Shown: positions 1 to 6,828 of the stretch, piece after piece
Position numbering within the stretch: position 1 is the first letter of the stretch
Layout: the number at the start of each line of letters is the position of its first letter
Assembly: GCA_937969125.1 (NCBI GenBank)
Contig: CALBVA010000237.1
Location: 1-9,770 of the forward strand
Source of the DNA: an uncultured Verrucomicrobiales bacterium
GTDB lineage: Bacteria > Verrucomicrobiota > Verrucomicrobiia > Verrucomicrobiales > Akkermansiaceae
Length of the DNA: 9,770 nucleotides
Direction: 5' to 3'
The notes under the pieces: generated by a model
What the model saw: only the letters and a program-made list of their open reading frames with translations
Told to the model about the DNA's origin: nothing
Databases searched by the model: none
Made by a program: the position numbers and the translations under genes

Positions 1-812
1 GAATCCAACGCGATCCGGGTGAGCCTCTGCGCCTCTTCTTTTGATTTCTCCAGTCCGAGAATCGCCGGATAAGTCGCCTTATCGACCGCCTCGTCCTTGC
101 CCACCGTCTTGCCCATTTTTTCGGTAGAGCTAGTGACATCCAGGATGTCGTCGATCACCTGAAAGGCGAGGCCGAGATGATAGCCAAAGTCAGTCAGTGC
201 CTGCAGCTCAGCCGCACTGGCATTGGCGCTCATTCCCCCGAGGCGCAGCGAGGTGGTCAGCAGTGCTGCCGTTTTATTCTCGTGGATTTGGATCAATTGA
301 TCCTGAGTCAGGTCTCTCCCTTCCCCTTCCAGATCCAGGACCTGGCCTCCGATCAACTTTCTCGAGCCACCGCAGACTGCGAACTCGAGAAGGATGTCCT
401 TCAGCGAATAATTCTCATTCACCGGGGTCTCCGCCAGGATGATGAAGGCCTCCGTCAGGAGGGCGTCGCCAATGAGGACCGCCATTCCCTCACCGTAAAC
501 CTTATGAGAAGTCGGACGGCCCCGGCGCAGATCATCGTCATCCATGGCTGGTAGATCATCGTGGACCAGCGAATAAGTGTGCATGATCTCGACCGCACAA
601 GCCGGAGCGAGAGCATCCGTGGCCAGCCCTCCACAAGCTTCTGCCGCCGCTAAAGTCAGAATGGGGCGAAGGCGCTTTCCTCCGGCAAAGACCGAGTAGC
701 GCATCCCTTCATGCACTGTCGTGGGCTGATCGGTGGCGGCGGGAAGAAATTTTTCGAGAGCGGAATCGACGAGCGCCTGCTGGCTCGTGAGGTAGTCTTT
801 AAGGTCTGACAC
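1..812 (-). CDS. ispA: Short-chain (2E,6E)-farnesyl/geranylgeranyl diphosphate synthase, 3' end beyond window
   Basis: Cytosolic trans-prenyltransferase that condenses isopentenyl diphosphate with allylic diphosphates to give C15 or C20 precursors for quinones, undecaprenyl phosphate and carotenoids. My translation gives 270 codons before the window edge. It shows GGKRLRP (about residues 44-50), the first Asp-rich motif DDLPAMD (85-91, DDx4D), a KT pair (180-181), FQ (217-218) and the second Asp-rich motif DDILD (221-225). The DDx4D spacing with Tyr80 five residues before it is the bacterial type II farnesyl synthase pattern, as in E. coli IspA; geranylgeranyl output cannot be excluded. The GTG start at 812-810 puts the motifs at the same distance as in IspA. 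An in-frame TAA lies upstream and no Shine-Dalgarno is visible. Relative to the roughly 300-residue family, about 25-30 C-terminal residues are missing past base 1. The gene lies 63 bases downstream of the TPR gene. Confidence 0.95.
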   Translation of the reverse strand, partial: MSDLKDYLTSQQALVDSALEKFLPAATDQPTTVHEGMRYSVFAGGKRLRPILTLAAAEACGGLATDALAPACAVEIMHTYSLVHDDLPAMDDDDLRRGRPTSHKVYGEGMAVLIGDALLTEAFIILAETPVNENYSLKDILLEFAVCGGSRKLIGGQVLDLEGEGRDLTQDQLIQIHENKTAALLTTSLRLGGMSANASAAELQALTDFGYHLGLAFQVIDDILDVTSSTEKMGKTVGKDEAVDKATYPAILGLEKSKEEAQRLTRIALD

Positions 813-853
813 GGGCGGGACGTTAGAGGAAAGAGGTGGAATTGAAAACCGAC

Positions 854-859
854 ATTATA
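854..859 (-). promoter_or_regulatory. Possible -10 box ahead of ispA
   Basis: A perfect TATAAT reads on the minus strand in the 63-base gap between the TPR gene and the prenyl synthase, 41 bases before the GTG start. There is no good -35 hexamer at 16-18 bases upstream, so this is only a candidate that could give ispA expression independent of the phosphatase/TPR transcript. Confidence 0.3.
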
Positions 860-875
860 CGGTCATCACCCGGCT

Positions 876-1778
876 TCATTTTGCGGCTTCCACGCCAGCT
901 TCAAGGAGATGATAGGCATCTGCCGGAAGGGACGATTTTTTTAAGAAAACGAGATCTTCTTGAGCTTTTTTGAGATTACCCATCAGTAAGTTAGCGAAAC
1001 CGCGGTCGGAAATGAGCGTCAAATCTGGTCGGTCTTTATTGATCCGTGGTGTGAGCTCATTGAGGGCGGCTTGGAGATCGGTATTCGCCTGTTCCAGCTG
1101 TTTGAGATGACGGTGGGCGCGGGCACGGCGAATGAGCCAGGATGACCTGAAGCGGGAATCGGCGAGCTCTTTCTCGATGATGGGTAAAGCCTCGCTGGTC
1201 TTACCTACGGTCAATGCAGCATCGATCCACTGGTTCCGAAGTACGACACTTCCCGTACGTTTCCAGGCATCTTTGAGAACGTCCGCCGCTTCCGGATGAG
1301 CGCCGATCTTACGAAGCATCCGCGCGTGAAAGAGATCTACCGAAGCATCATGTTCAGGGTAAATCCGGTCAATAGCCAGAGAGAAGACGCGCGCGTGGTG
1401 GTATTCACCCAATGCCTCAAAGACCCGTGCCGCAAGGAAGTAGGCTTCCAATTGTGCCGGCCCCCTGGAAACGGTCTTGAGATGGGCGTTTGCTCGCTGC
1501 AGTGCTTCGTCATTTTTACCCGATTCGAGCAAAAGGGGAATGAGAGCTACGGTCGCCGATCGGTGGGAGGGTTTGATTTTCAGGGCCTCACGGAGATCGG
1601 TAATGGCTTTCTCCGGCTTCCGGAGTGCCCGGTATTCAACGGCGCGATCATGATAAAGATCAGCAGTTGGTGCTTTGGCGATCTTCGCACTCAGGGCCTT
1701 GACCGTTCCCTCGACATCATGATGAGCAAGAGCACCTGAGGTAATCAGGCACAGCAAAGCGAGCAGACGCGCAGTCAT
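876..1778 (-). CDS. Secreted tetratricopeptide-repeat (TPR) protein
   Basis: A 300-residue protein with a Sec signal peptide (MTARLLALLCLITSGALA, likely cleavage after Ala18). The rest is helical with TPR-like units. The clearest are residues 38-71 (DLYHDRAVEYRALRKPEKAI followed by a helix with LKIKP), 75-105, 112-142, 150-175, 215-240 and 255-282, with the usual A/G/Y/P positions. TPR arrays are protein-binding scaffolds, and the partner here is unknown. The gene starts 15 bases after the stop of the phosphatase gene, so the two are probably co-transcribed. The likely role, by inference only, is as a periplasmic partner or regulator of that phosphatase. The mature N-terminus begins His-His-Asp and an EYHHA motif occurs near residue 125; metal binding is conceivable but unsupported. 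The ATG start is fixed by the signal peptide, and no Shine-Dalgarno is visible. Confidence 0.85.
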   Translation of the reverse strand: MTARLLALLCLITSGALAHHDVEGTVKALSAKIAKAPTADLYHDRAVEYRALRKPEKAITDLREALKIKPSHRSATVALIPLLLESGKNDEALQRANAHLKTVSRGPAQLEAYFLAARVFEALGEYHHARVFSLAIDRIYPEHDASVDLFHARMLRKIGAHPEAADVLKDAWKRTGSVVLRNQWIDAALTVGKTSEALPIIEKELADSRFRSSWLIRRARAHRHLKQLEQANTDLQAALNELTPRINKDRPDLTLISDRGFANLLMGNLKKAQEDLVFLKKSSLPADAYHLLEAGVEAAK

Positions 1779-1793
1779 CGATCTAAGGGTAAA

Positions 1794-3758
1794 TTACTTC
1801 CCGAGGAGCAGGACCGGATGAAGGGTAAAGTCCGTGCTACCGAGATTGGCATTGTGACCTTCGATCGCGAGGACGTTCTTCTCACCGGTCTTCAGGATCT
1901 TCGCAACGTCACGCAGGGTAAAGAGTTCGAAGTTCCCATTCGCCTCGTGGGGTGTGAAGTCCTCGGCGGTGGCGCCTTGTTCATGATCGACTCCTTTCCG
2001 AAGGACCTCGTGGCCGTTCAGGTAGGCAATGAAGGCATCATCATAAGAGATGGAAAGGGAGAGCTTGGTCAGATCGGCATCTTTTGGAAGGTCAAACTCG
2101 CGGCGGATGTAGAGCACCTTGTATTTGTTTCGCATATCGAGCTCAGTCGCATCGTCGCGATCTCCGTAGCCGAAGCCGGCGGTCCCGGTCTTCCACTTTG
2201 AGACATCATAGCCGGGAGCGGCCCAGGCATTGATCTCACCGGCAGGATGGGAACCACCGAGGTAGGACCACTGGGAGTTTTTCTTAATGAGCCGGGTGGC
2301 ATTGGGAAGAACAGGCTTTTTCACGGCGGATTTTTTGGCCTGTCGTTTGTAAGGCTCTGGTGTCCAGGGTGCCAAGATGGGGGTGTGAGTGACCGTCCCG
2401 CTCTTATGGATGGCGAAGGTATCCCGGACATCGCCGTGAAGGTTAATCATCTCGGCAATGAGGGTGTCACCGGAGACTGAGATGAGGCAGGAGCCATTTT
2501 CCACGATAATGCGCTTCATAATGGGGCAGGTGCCCTTACGGCTCACCCCGGTTCCACCATGGCCGGTCACCACGGCGACGGTGCCATTGTTGGGATGCAG
2601 GCCCTCGCTCTTCCGGTAAGCACCATCGCCTGAGGGATCGCCATCACCGTCGTCCAGGACCACGCCCTCGGCCACGGTGGGAGTGTGGTAGGCACCATCA
2701 ATGAGCATGGAGCGCTCGTAGATGTGAGAGTGGCCGTTGAAGAAGATATCGACTCCGCCGCTTTCCAGAATCGGCATGATGTATTCACGCATTTCAATGA
2801 GCTGGCGCTCTCTATCCGAATCATGCGAACCCTTGGTGTAAGGAGGGTGGTGGAAGAAGGCGACGACGAAGTCAGCCTTGGTCTTTTCCAGGTCGGCCTT
2901 CAGCCACTGAGCCATCTCACCGGTGGGGCGGCGATCGAGGTCATGCGAATCGAGACAGATGAAGTGGACTTTTCCGTAATCGAATGAGTAGTAGGCTTCT
3001 TTGCCAGATGGGGTGCCGCCCGCCTCAGCTGCGGTGGGGCAGATGTAGGCATCATAATACGGCCCGATCCCTGAGGCACCCTTTGAGGTGCGACCTTCGT
3101 GATTTCCCATGGATGCCCAGCAGACGGTGTTTCTCAGGGTGGGGGCATACATTTTAAAGAAGCGATCCTGGAATTCCTTATTAGTGCCGGAACCGTAGGC
3201 CATATCGCCGACGTGGAGGTAGAGATCGAGATCGCGATTCCGCATTTTGGTGTGCTTGATCATCGCGTCATGGACCTGGGCCTGGGCACGGCCTCCGGTG
3301 CCTGAGTCACCAACCACCCAGAAGTAAACGGGGGCATCGGTCCCGGGAACGGGGTGGGTCTTGAAACGATAGGAGCCATTGGCCGGAGTGAGGCGCTGCT
3401 CGCCATCATGGATCGCATAAAAGTAGGTGGTATCCGGCTTTAGCCCGGAGATGGTGGCTTCATACTGGTGGGTATTGACCGGGGCGTCTTTAAAGATGGG
3501 ATTCTCTCCGCCGGCCGAGGGATGCAGGCGGGTAAGGATGGCGGAGGAGGGGACTTCACTGGAAAGTTCGCTGGAAGCCGGGCCAAAGGTTACGCGAGGC
3601 TTCGTGGTGGTACCGGTGCGCCAGACGATGCGGATGGAATCATGAGTGGCCAGCTGGAGATAGGGCTCGCGCATGAAACTGTAAGACTCGGCAGCTGTGG
3701 CTGGAACGAGGCAGGCGAAGGCGAGAAGCAGGGCCCTAAAGGTGGTTGGAAAATTCAT
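1794..3758 (-). CDS. Secreted purple-acid-phosphatase-like metallophosphoesterase with C-terminal jelly-roll domain
   Basis: A 654-residue exported phosphoesterase. Order: signal peptide (1-24, cleavage near ATAA|ES); fibronectin-like N-terminal domain of purple acid phosphatases (about 30-136, ending RFKTHP); dinuclear metal domain (about 143-365); Lys-rich linker (about 470-485); C-terminal galactose-binding-like jelly roll (about 495-652). All the ligand motifs are present: GDSG (Asp151), GDMAY (Asp185, Tyr188), GNHE (Asn219, His220), HHPPY (His303) and GHSHIYER (His343, His345). The Tyr in GDxxY is the iron(III) ligand that gives purple acid phosphatases their colour, so this is closer to that family than to generic calcineurin-like enzymes. 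The expected activity is hydrolysis of phosphomono- or diesters outside the cytoplasm; the substrate is unknown. An in-frame ATG exists 34 codons upstream (3860), but Met at 3758 begins a textbook signal peptide, so I chose it. The TPR gene follows after 15 bases. Confidence 0.93.
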   Translation of the reverse strand: MNFPTTFRALLLAFACLVPATAAESYSFMREPYLQLATHDSIRIVWRTGTTTKPRVTFGPASSELSSEVPSSAILTRLHPSAGGENPIFKDAPVNTHQYEATISGLKPDTTYFYAIHDGEQRLTPANGSYRFKTHPVPGTDAPVYFWVVGDSGTGGRAQAQVHDAMIKHTKMRNRDLDLYLHVGDMAYGSGTNKEFQDRFFKMYAPTLRNTVCWASMGNHEGRTSKGASGIGPYYDAYICPTAAEAGGTPSGKEAYYSFDYGKVHFICLDSHDLDRRPTGEMAQWLKADLEKTKADFVVAFFHHPPYTKGSHDSDRERQLIEMREYIMPILESGGVDIFFNGHSHIYERSMLIDGAYHTPTVAEGVVLDDGDGDPSGDGAYRKSEGLHPNNGTVAVVTGHGGTGVSRKGTCPIMKRIIVENGSCLISVSGDTLIAEMINLHGDVRDTFAIHKSGTVTHTPILAPWTPEPYKRQAKKSAVKKPVLPNATRLIKKNSQWSYLGGSHPAGEINAWAAPGYDVSKWKTGTAGFGYGDRDDATELDMRNKYKVLYIRREFDLPKDADLTKLSLSISYDDAFIAYLNGHEVLRKGVDHEQGATAEDFTPHEANGNFELFTLRDVAKILKTGEKNVLAIEGHNANLGSTDFTLHPVLLLGK

Positions 3759-3868
3759 GGGAATAGAATGGCGGAAACTTGGGGAGGAAGCTTCGGATAA
3801 TCTGAGAAAACCGCAACTCGATTGTGAGTTTGACGAGAGGGGAGGGCGGGGAGTATTCAAGAGGTCCT
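3759..3868. promoter_or_regulatory. Divergent intergenic region between phosphatase and small lipoprotein genes
   Basis: This 110-base gap must hold promoters for both directions if the phosphatase begins at 3758. Rightward there is TTGACG (3830-3835) followed 18 bases later by a poor TATTCA (3854-3859), which would leave almost no leader before the ATG at 3869. Leftward, GATTAT (minus strand, 3802-3797) is a 4/6 match to a -10 box about 40 bases before the phosphatase ATG, without a convincing -35. Both are weak pattern matches. Confidence 0.3.
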
Positions 3869-4072
3869 ATGAAACCAATCTCTCTTCTGGCAGTCCTGAC
3901 CGGGCTGATGTGCCTGAGTTCCTGCTCATTGCTGCGATCCGCAACACAGCTGCCAATCCGAACCCTGCAGGGCCTGGGACGGGGCGCGGGATTCGGAATC
4001 GAGCAAACCGAGCCGGCTCCGGAATCTCAGGATGTGAAAGAGGAAAAGCCGGTCTTCATTCACCAGCGGTAA
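3869..4072 (+). CDS. Small lipoprotein, 67 residues
   Basis: The translation starts MKPISLLAVLTGLMCLSSC, a type II signal peptide with lipobox LSSC, so Cys19 should be lipidated and the protein anchored in a membrane. The mature part is only about 49 residues: a segment with Leu/Arg/Gly (LLRSATQLPIRTLQGLGRG), then an acidic Pro/Glu/Lys-rich tail ending FIHQR. No catalytic motif is present and the function is unknown. An in-frame ATG exists 15 codons earlier (3824), but the signal peptide fixes the start at 3869. GAGGT at 3861-3865 is a possible, rather close, ribosome binding site. The gene is divergent from the phosphatase gene, and its last 17 bases overlap the end of the convergent minus-strand gene. 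It is short but convincing because signal, lipobox and stop all fit one frame. Confidence 0.75.
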   Translation: MKPISLLAVLTGLMCLSSCSLLRSATQLPIRTLQGLGRGAGFGIEQTEPAPESQDVKEEKPVFIHQR

Positions 4073-5186
4073 CGCCGAAGAGGCGCATCGCCATGCCGAG
4101 ATCGGTGCTATTGGGCCCGGTATTATGTAGACTGACGCCGAGGTGGACCGGGACTCCGGCCTTCAGCCTAAGATTCCTGATTACGGCGTATTGCAGGGCA
4201 TCCTCGGTGTAAATATTATGAGGCCCAACTCTCGAACTAGATGAGGTGGTCTTCCAGTTCTCAGCATCGTCATCGGCGGAAACATTGATGCGGGCGACTT
4301 CCTGCCCATCCAGGTAGATGATGGCACCATCATCAAAAATGCCCTCAACGCCAAGTTCGCGAAGGTCTAACTCCGGCGTGAAAGTGGTGCGCAGGTAGGC
4401 ACTGTGGCGAGCACCCTTGGGAGGGGAAAAATCCCGGGATTCGCCCAAAGGAGTGGTAATCTGGAGGCTGTCAATGATGCCGTATCCGATCGGAGCGGGG
4501 CCGGCTTTTTTAAAGGCGGGGCCATTATAGATCGTGGAAACCATCCAGGTTCTGAAGAAATCTCGATTCTTTGAAGCGGGATCGATGGGTTGGCCGGCCT
4601 GATCGAGAAGAAGGAGGGATTCCCAGGCAGCATCAGCGGGTAGGACCTCCAGTTCGGGTTGCAGAGGATTGGTGGAATCATCCACACGGATTTCGAATTC
4701 GCCAGGCTTTCCCCCCTCATAATCAACCGCGATATAATAAGCCTGACCTGCCACGGCCTTAAACTCGACCCGGGCACCAGTGGATAGAGGCTCGGTCTTC
4801 TTCCGGCTGATACAGGGTGAGGCGCAGTCATCGAAACGATGCACGAGAATGACATCCTTCACCGAGGCGCCGGTGTAGAGAGCGAGGACAATATCCGCCG
4901 TTTCCGAGGAAACCGTCACCACAAAGCGGCGGGTAGTGACGGCGGTGATCTGATACCAGACAGAACCCTTGACCACTGCGCCGGCATGGCGTGGCTCACC
5001 CGGCTCGTGATCAGCCTTGATAGAGCCCTGCTGGCTGATCAATGAACCCTTCTCGATGATGGGTCGTTCGCCACTCAGCTTGGCTGCTTGGGAAAAGTGG
5101 TCATTCGGAATGAGCTGCGCCATGAGACCGGAAGTGAGAACGGTTGAAAGGAGAGCCAATAGTGCGGGCAAGTGGTTCACTCTCAT
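4056..5186 (-). CDS. Secreted PPC-like / jelly-roll domain protein
   Basis: A 376-residue exported protein with a signal peptide (cleavage likely after Ala23, AQLIPNDHF following). Residues about 27-170 resemble the pre-peptidase C-terminal (PPC)-like beta-sandwich widespread in secreted proteins: NDHF, ADHEPGEPRHAG, SVWYQI, LALYTGASV, YYIAVDY. A Cys121-Cys125 pair sits in a loop and could form a disulfide. Residues about 180-374 form a second beta domain of the galactose-binding-like type (YLRTTF, FDDGAIIYLDGQEVARIN, LGVSLHN), related in pattern to the C-terminal domain of the nearby phosphatase. No catalytic residues are visible; a binding or scaffolding role on polysaccharide or cell surface is inferred. 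It starts 26 bases after the sulfatase stop, so the two are probably one transcript, and its 3' end overlaps the small lipoprotein gene. Confidence 0.85.
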   Translation of the reverse strand: MRVNHLPALLALLSTVLTSGLMAQLIPNDHFSQAAKLSGERPIIEKGSLISQQGSIKADHEPGEPRHAGAVVKGSVWYQITAVTTRRFVVTVSSETADIVLALYTGASVKDVILVHRFDDCASPCISRKKTEPLSTGARVEFKAVAGQAYYIAVDYEGGKPGEFEIRVDDSTNPLQPELEVLPADAAWESLLLLDQAGQPIDPASKNRDFFRTWMVSTIYNGPAFKKAGPAPIGYGIIDSLQITTPLGESRDFSPPKGARHSAYLRTTFTPELDLRELGVEGIFDDGAIIYLDGQEVARINVSADDDAENWKTTSSSSRVGPHNIYTEDALQYAVIRNLRLKAGVPVHLGVSLHNTGPNSTDLGMAMRLFGVTAGE

Positions 5187-5212
5187 GGGTTAGGCGAGGC
5201 AGAGCTTGATTG

Positions 5213-6586
5213 TCAATCTTGCCGGATTAATGGAAGCTGTGAGCCGGTTTCCTGGAGCGCAGTTTTTAGGGCGGGCAGGAGGCGCTCCATTTCGCGCGTC
5301 TTTACGATCGAAAGCTCCTTGGTCTCCCCCGGATCCTTATCGAGGTTGTAAAGTTCGAAACGATTGGTTTCATAGAAATGAATGAGCTTCCAGGGACCCT
5401 TGCGAAGGGCACTGCCCGGGGTCCAGGCGGAGCCATGATAGTGCGGGAAGTGCCAAAGCAGGGTGCGGTCGGAGAGGGCGGGGGAATTTGAAAAAAGATC
5501 AATGCCATCGAATGCGACAGACGGGGCAGGGAGGCCGGCAAGCGCAAGGAGGGTGGGGAAGAGATCGGTTTGGCTAGTGACGGTCTGATCAATGCCCGCC
5601 TCCTTCCCGGGGATACGAATGATTAGTGGTACACGGATTCCTCCCTCATACAGCCAACCTTTGCCCGCACGGAGCGGGTGATTCGAAGTGGGGCAGGGGA
5701 ATCGAGCCGTGGAAAGGCCACCATTGTCAGAGGTGAAGACGATGATGGTGTCATTCTCCAGTCCCAGAGTCCGTAGCTTCGCGAGGACCTGGCCCACAGA
5801 CCAATCGATGGTGTGAACCATGCTGGCATACTGCGGGGAACCCTGGCGGCGGCGTGTTTGTGCCTCGCCTGCGGAACCCTCGCGATCAGGTTCCGGCCCG
5901 GGGGGAAGTGAGGCGGCCTTCCTTCTGTAATAAGGAAGGAATTCCTCCTCTGCTATGACCGGGGTGTGAACATCAAAGTACGAAAGGTATAAGAATTGTG
6001 GGCGGTCCTTGTTCGCCATGAGAAAGTCATTGGCAGCTTCGGTAATCTCCCGAGTCAGGTGGGTCCGTCCGCTCACTCCAGTGGTTTTTTTCCGGGGAGG
6101 CTGGCCCTTGTCAGGATTCCGGTGAGGATTGAAGTAAGTCTGAAAGCCCTGCTCTACCGGAGTAAAACCCTCACCACCAAGGTGCCATTTGCCGGCATAA
6201 AAGGAGGCATATCCCTGATCACGAAAAGCCTCACCAATCGTCATGTGCTCCAGAGGCAGGGCGTGAAGGTCCGTCGGAGTCTTGAGCTTTTTCCCCTGAT
6301 CCCCGGCTCCGGGAATCCAGTCAGTGATGCCGATGCGGGAAGGATGCAGGCCGGTGAGCAATGCGGCCCGGCTCGGGGAACAGACAGAGGATGCTGAGTA
6401 GGCACTGATGAAACGAGTTCCTTCGGCGGCGAGCCGGTCGATGTGAGGAGTTTCGTAAAAACTTGAACCGTAGCAGGAGAGATCCCGGGCGCCGAGGTCA
6501 TCGACGAGGAAAACAATGATGTTGGGCTTCTCTCGGGCGATTGCCGGGAAGAGGGATAAATTGAGCACCAGAAGGAACCATTTCAT
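5213..6586 (-). CDS. Secreted arylsulfatase-type sulfatase (formylglycine-dependent, family S1)
   Basis: A 457-residue sulfatase of the alkaline phosphatase superfamily that hydrolyses sulfate esters outside the cytoplasm. It has a signal peptide (cleavage near AIA|REKPN, about residue 17). The active-site set is complete: Asp29-Asp30 (calcium), the CSPSR signature with Cys69 (converted to formylglycine) and Arg73, Lys133 and His135 in GKWHLG, His207 in DVHTP, Asp287-Asn288 in SDNGG, and Lys309 in AGKGWLYEGG. The length is typical, with a compact C-terminal subdomain (ALRKGPWKLI, ELYNLDKDPGE). The Cys-type signature needs a maturation enzyme encoded elsewhere, since none lies in the window. 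The substrate cannot be read from sequence; sulfated polysaccharide is likely given the lineage. It is followed 26 bases later by the PPC-like protein gene. The start lies two bases from the divergent small ORF at 6589, so its promoter must lie inside that ORF. Confidence 0.95.
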   Translation of the reverse strand: MKWFLLVLNLSLFPAIAREKPNIIVFLVDDLGARDLSCYGSSFYETPHIDRLAAEGTRFISAYSASSVCSPSRAALLTGLHPSRIGITDWIPGAGDQGKKLKTPTDLHALPLEHMTIGEAFRDQGYASFYAGKWHLGGEGFTPVEQGFQTYFNPHRNPDKGQPPRKKTTGVSGRTHLTREITEAANDFLMANKDRPQFLYLSYFDVHTPVIAEEEFLPYYRRKAASLPPGPEPDREGSAGEAQTRRRQGSPQYASMVHTIDWSVGQVLAKLRTLGLENDTIIVFTSDNGGLSTARFPCPTSNHPLRAGKGWLYEGGIRVPLIIRIPGKEAGIDQTVTSQTDLFPTLLALAGLPAPSVAFDGIDLFSNSPALSDRTLLWHFPHYHGSAWTPGSALRKGPWKLIHFYETNRFELYNLDKDPGETKELSIVKTREMERLLPALKTALQETGSQLPLIRQD

Positions 6587-6588
6587 TC

Positions 6589-6759
6589 ATGAAACGTGTC
6601 AGAAGAGGAGGGGGATTGGGAGTATTACTCTTAGTTTTGCCATTGAAACCCCTTGCCACTGGGTGCTTGATGTCACCTTTAAAGGAACCCTGCCAGCCAA
6701 ACGCCGCGAAACCCATCCTCGATGAAGACTACCGCGAACAACTTCTCTCCCTAGTTTGA
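6589..6759 (+). CDS. Putative small lipoprotein/secreted peptide, 56 residues
   Basis: An uninterrupted frame from ATG 6589 to TGA 6757-6759. It has a basic N-terminus (MKRVRRGGG), a hydrophobic run (LGVLLLVLPL) and a Cys preceded by LATG, which is close to a lipobox although Ala rather than Leu is at -3. A short polar tail follows, with CQPN and an acidic end (PILDEDYREQLLSLV). The function is unknown. AAGGA at 6572-6576, 12 bases ahead of the ATG, is a distant ribosome binding site. It diverges from the sulfatase, with only two bases between the start codons. Its end is 69 bases before the C39-like gene on the same strand. It could be a genuine small gene co-expressed with the C39-like protein, or just sulfatase promoter DNA that happens to be open; the signal-like N-terminus favours a gene. 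Confidence 0.45.
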   Translation: MKRVRRGGGLGVLLLVLPLKPLATGCLMSPLKEPCQPNAAKPILDEDYREQLLSLV

Positions 6760-6828
6760 TCACCCTGACCTTTTACATCAAAGATTGACGTTGCAATATC
6801 ACTTGAGCAGGTGTTCCATTTACTGTTT

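Noticed and set aside
177..554. 125-codon plus-strand frame opposite ispA
   Set aside because: Lies antisense to the conserved prenyl synthase motifs and has no features of its own.
1296..1739. 147-codon plus-strand frame opposite the TPR gene
   Set aside because: Antisense to a well-supported gene, with no domain, signal or ribosome binding site.
3759..3860. 34-codon N-terminal extension of the phosphatase from ATG 3860
   Set aside because: The extension is Ser/Pro-rich with no signal character. The internal Met at 3758 starts a typical signal peptide, and the extension would cover the divergent promoter region.
3697..4212. 171-codon plus-strand frame spanning the phosphatase start and the lipoprotein
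   Set aside because: Low-complexity Gly/Arg/Ala-rich translation in a different frame from the lipoprotein, overlapping three supported genes.
4367..4855. 162-codon minus-strand frame inside the PPC-like gene
   Set aside because: Alternative frame on the same strand as a gene with a signal peptide and two recognisable domains; composition is Ser/Pro/Arg-rich as expected for a shadow.
5213..6586. A polysaccharide utilisation locus around the sulfatase
   Set aside because: No glycoside hydrolase, SusC/D-like transporter or sulfatase-maturating enzyme occurs in the window; only a sulfatase and a binding-type protein.
6498..6716. 72-codon minus-strand frame crossing the sulfatase start
   Set aside because: Out of frame with the sulfatase, not signal-like, and ends inside the sulfatase N-terminal region.
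6811..6828. GTG start for the C39-like protein six codons upstream
   Set aside because: It would place MFHLLF ahead of the basic n-region; MKTALLFLVLV from 6829 is the standard signal peptide form.
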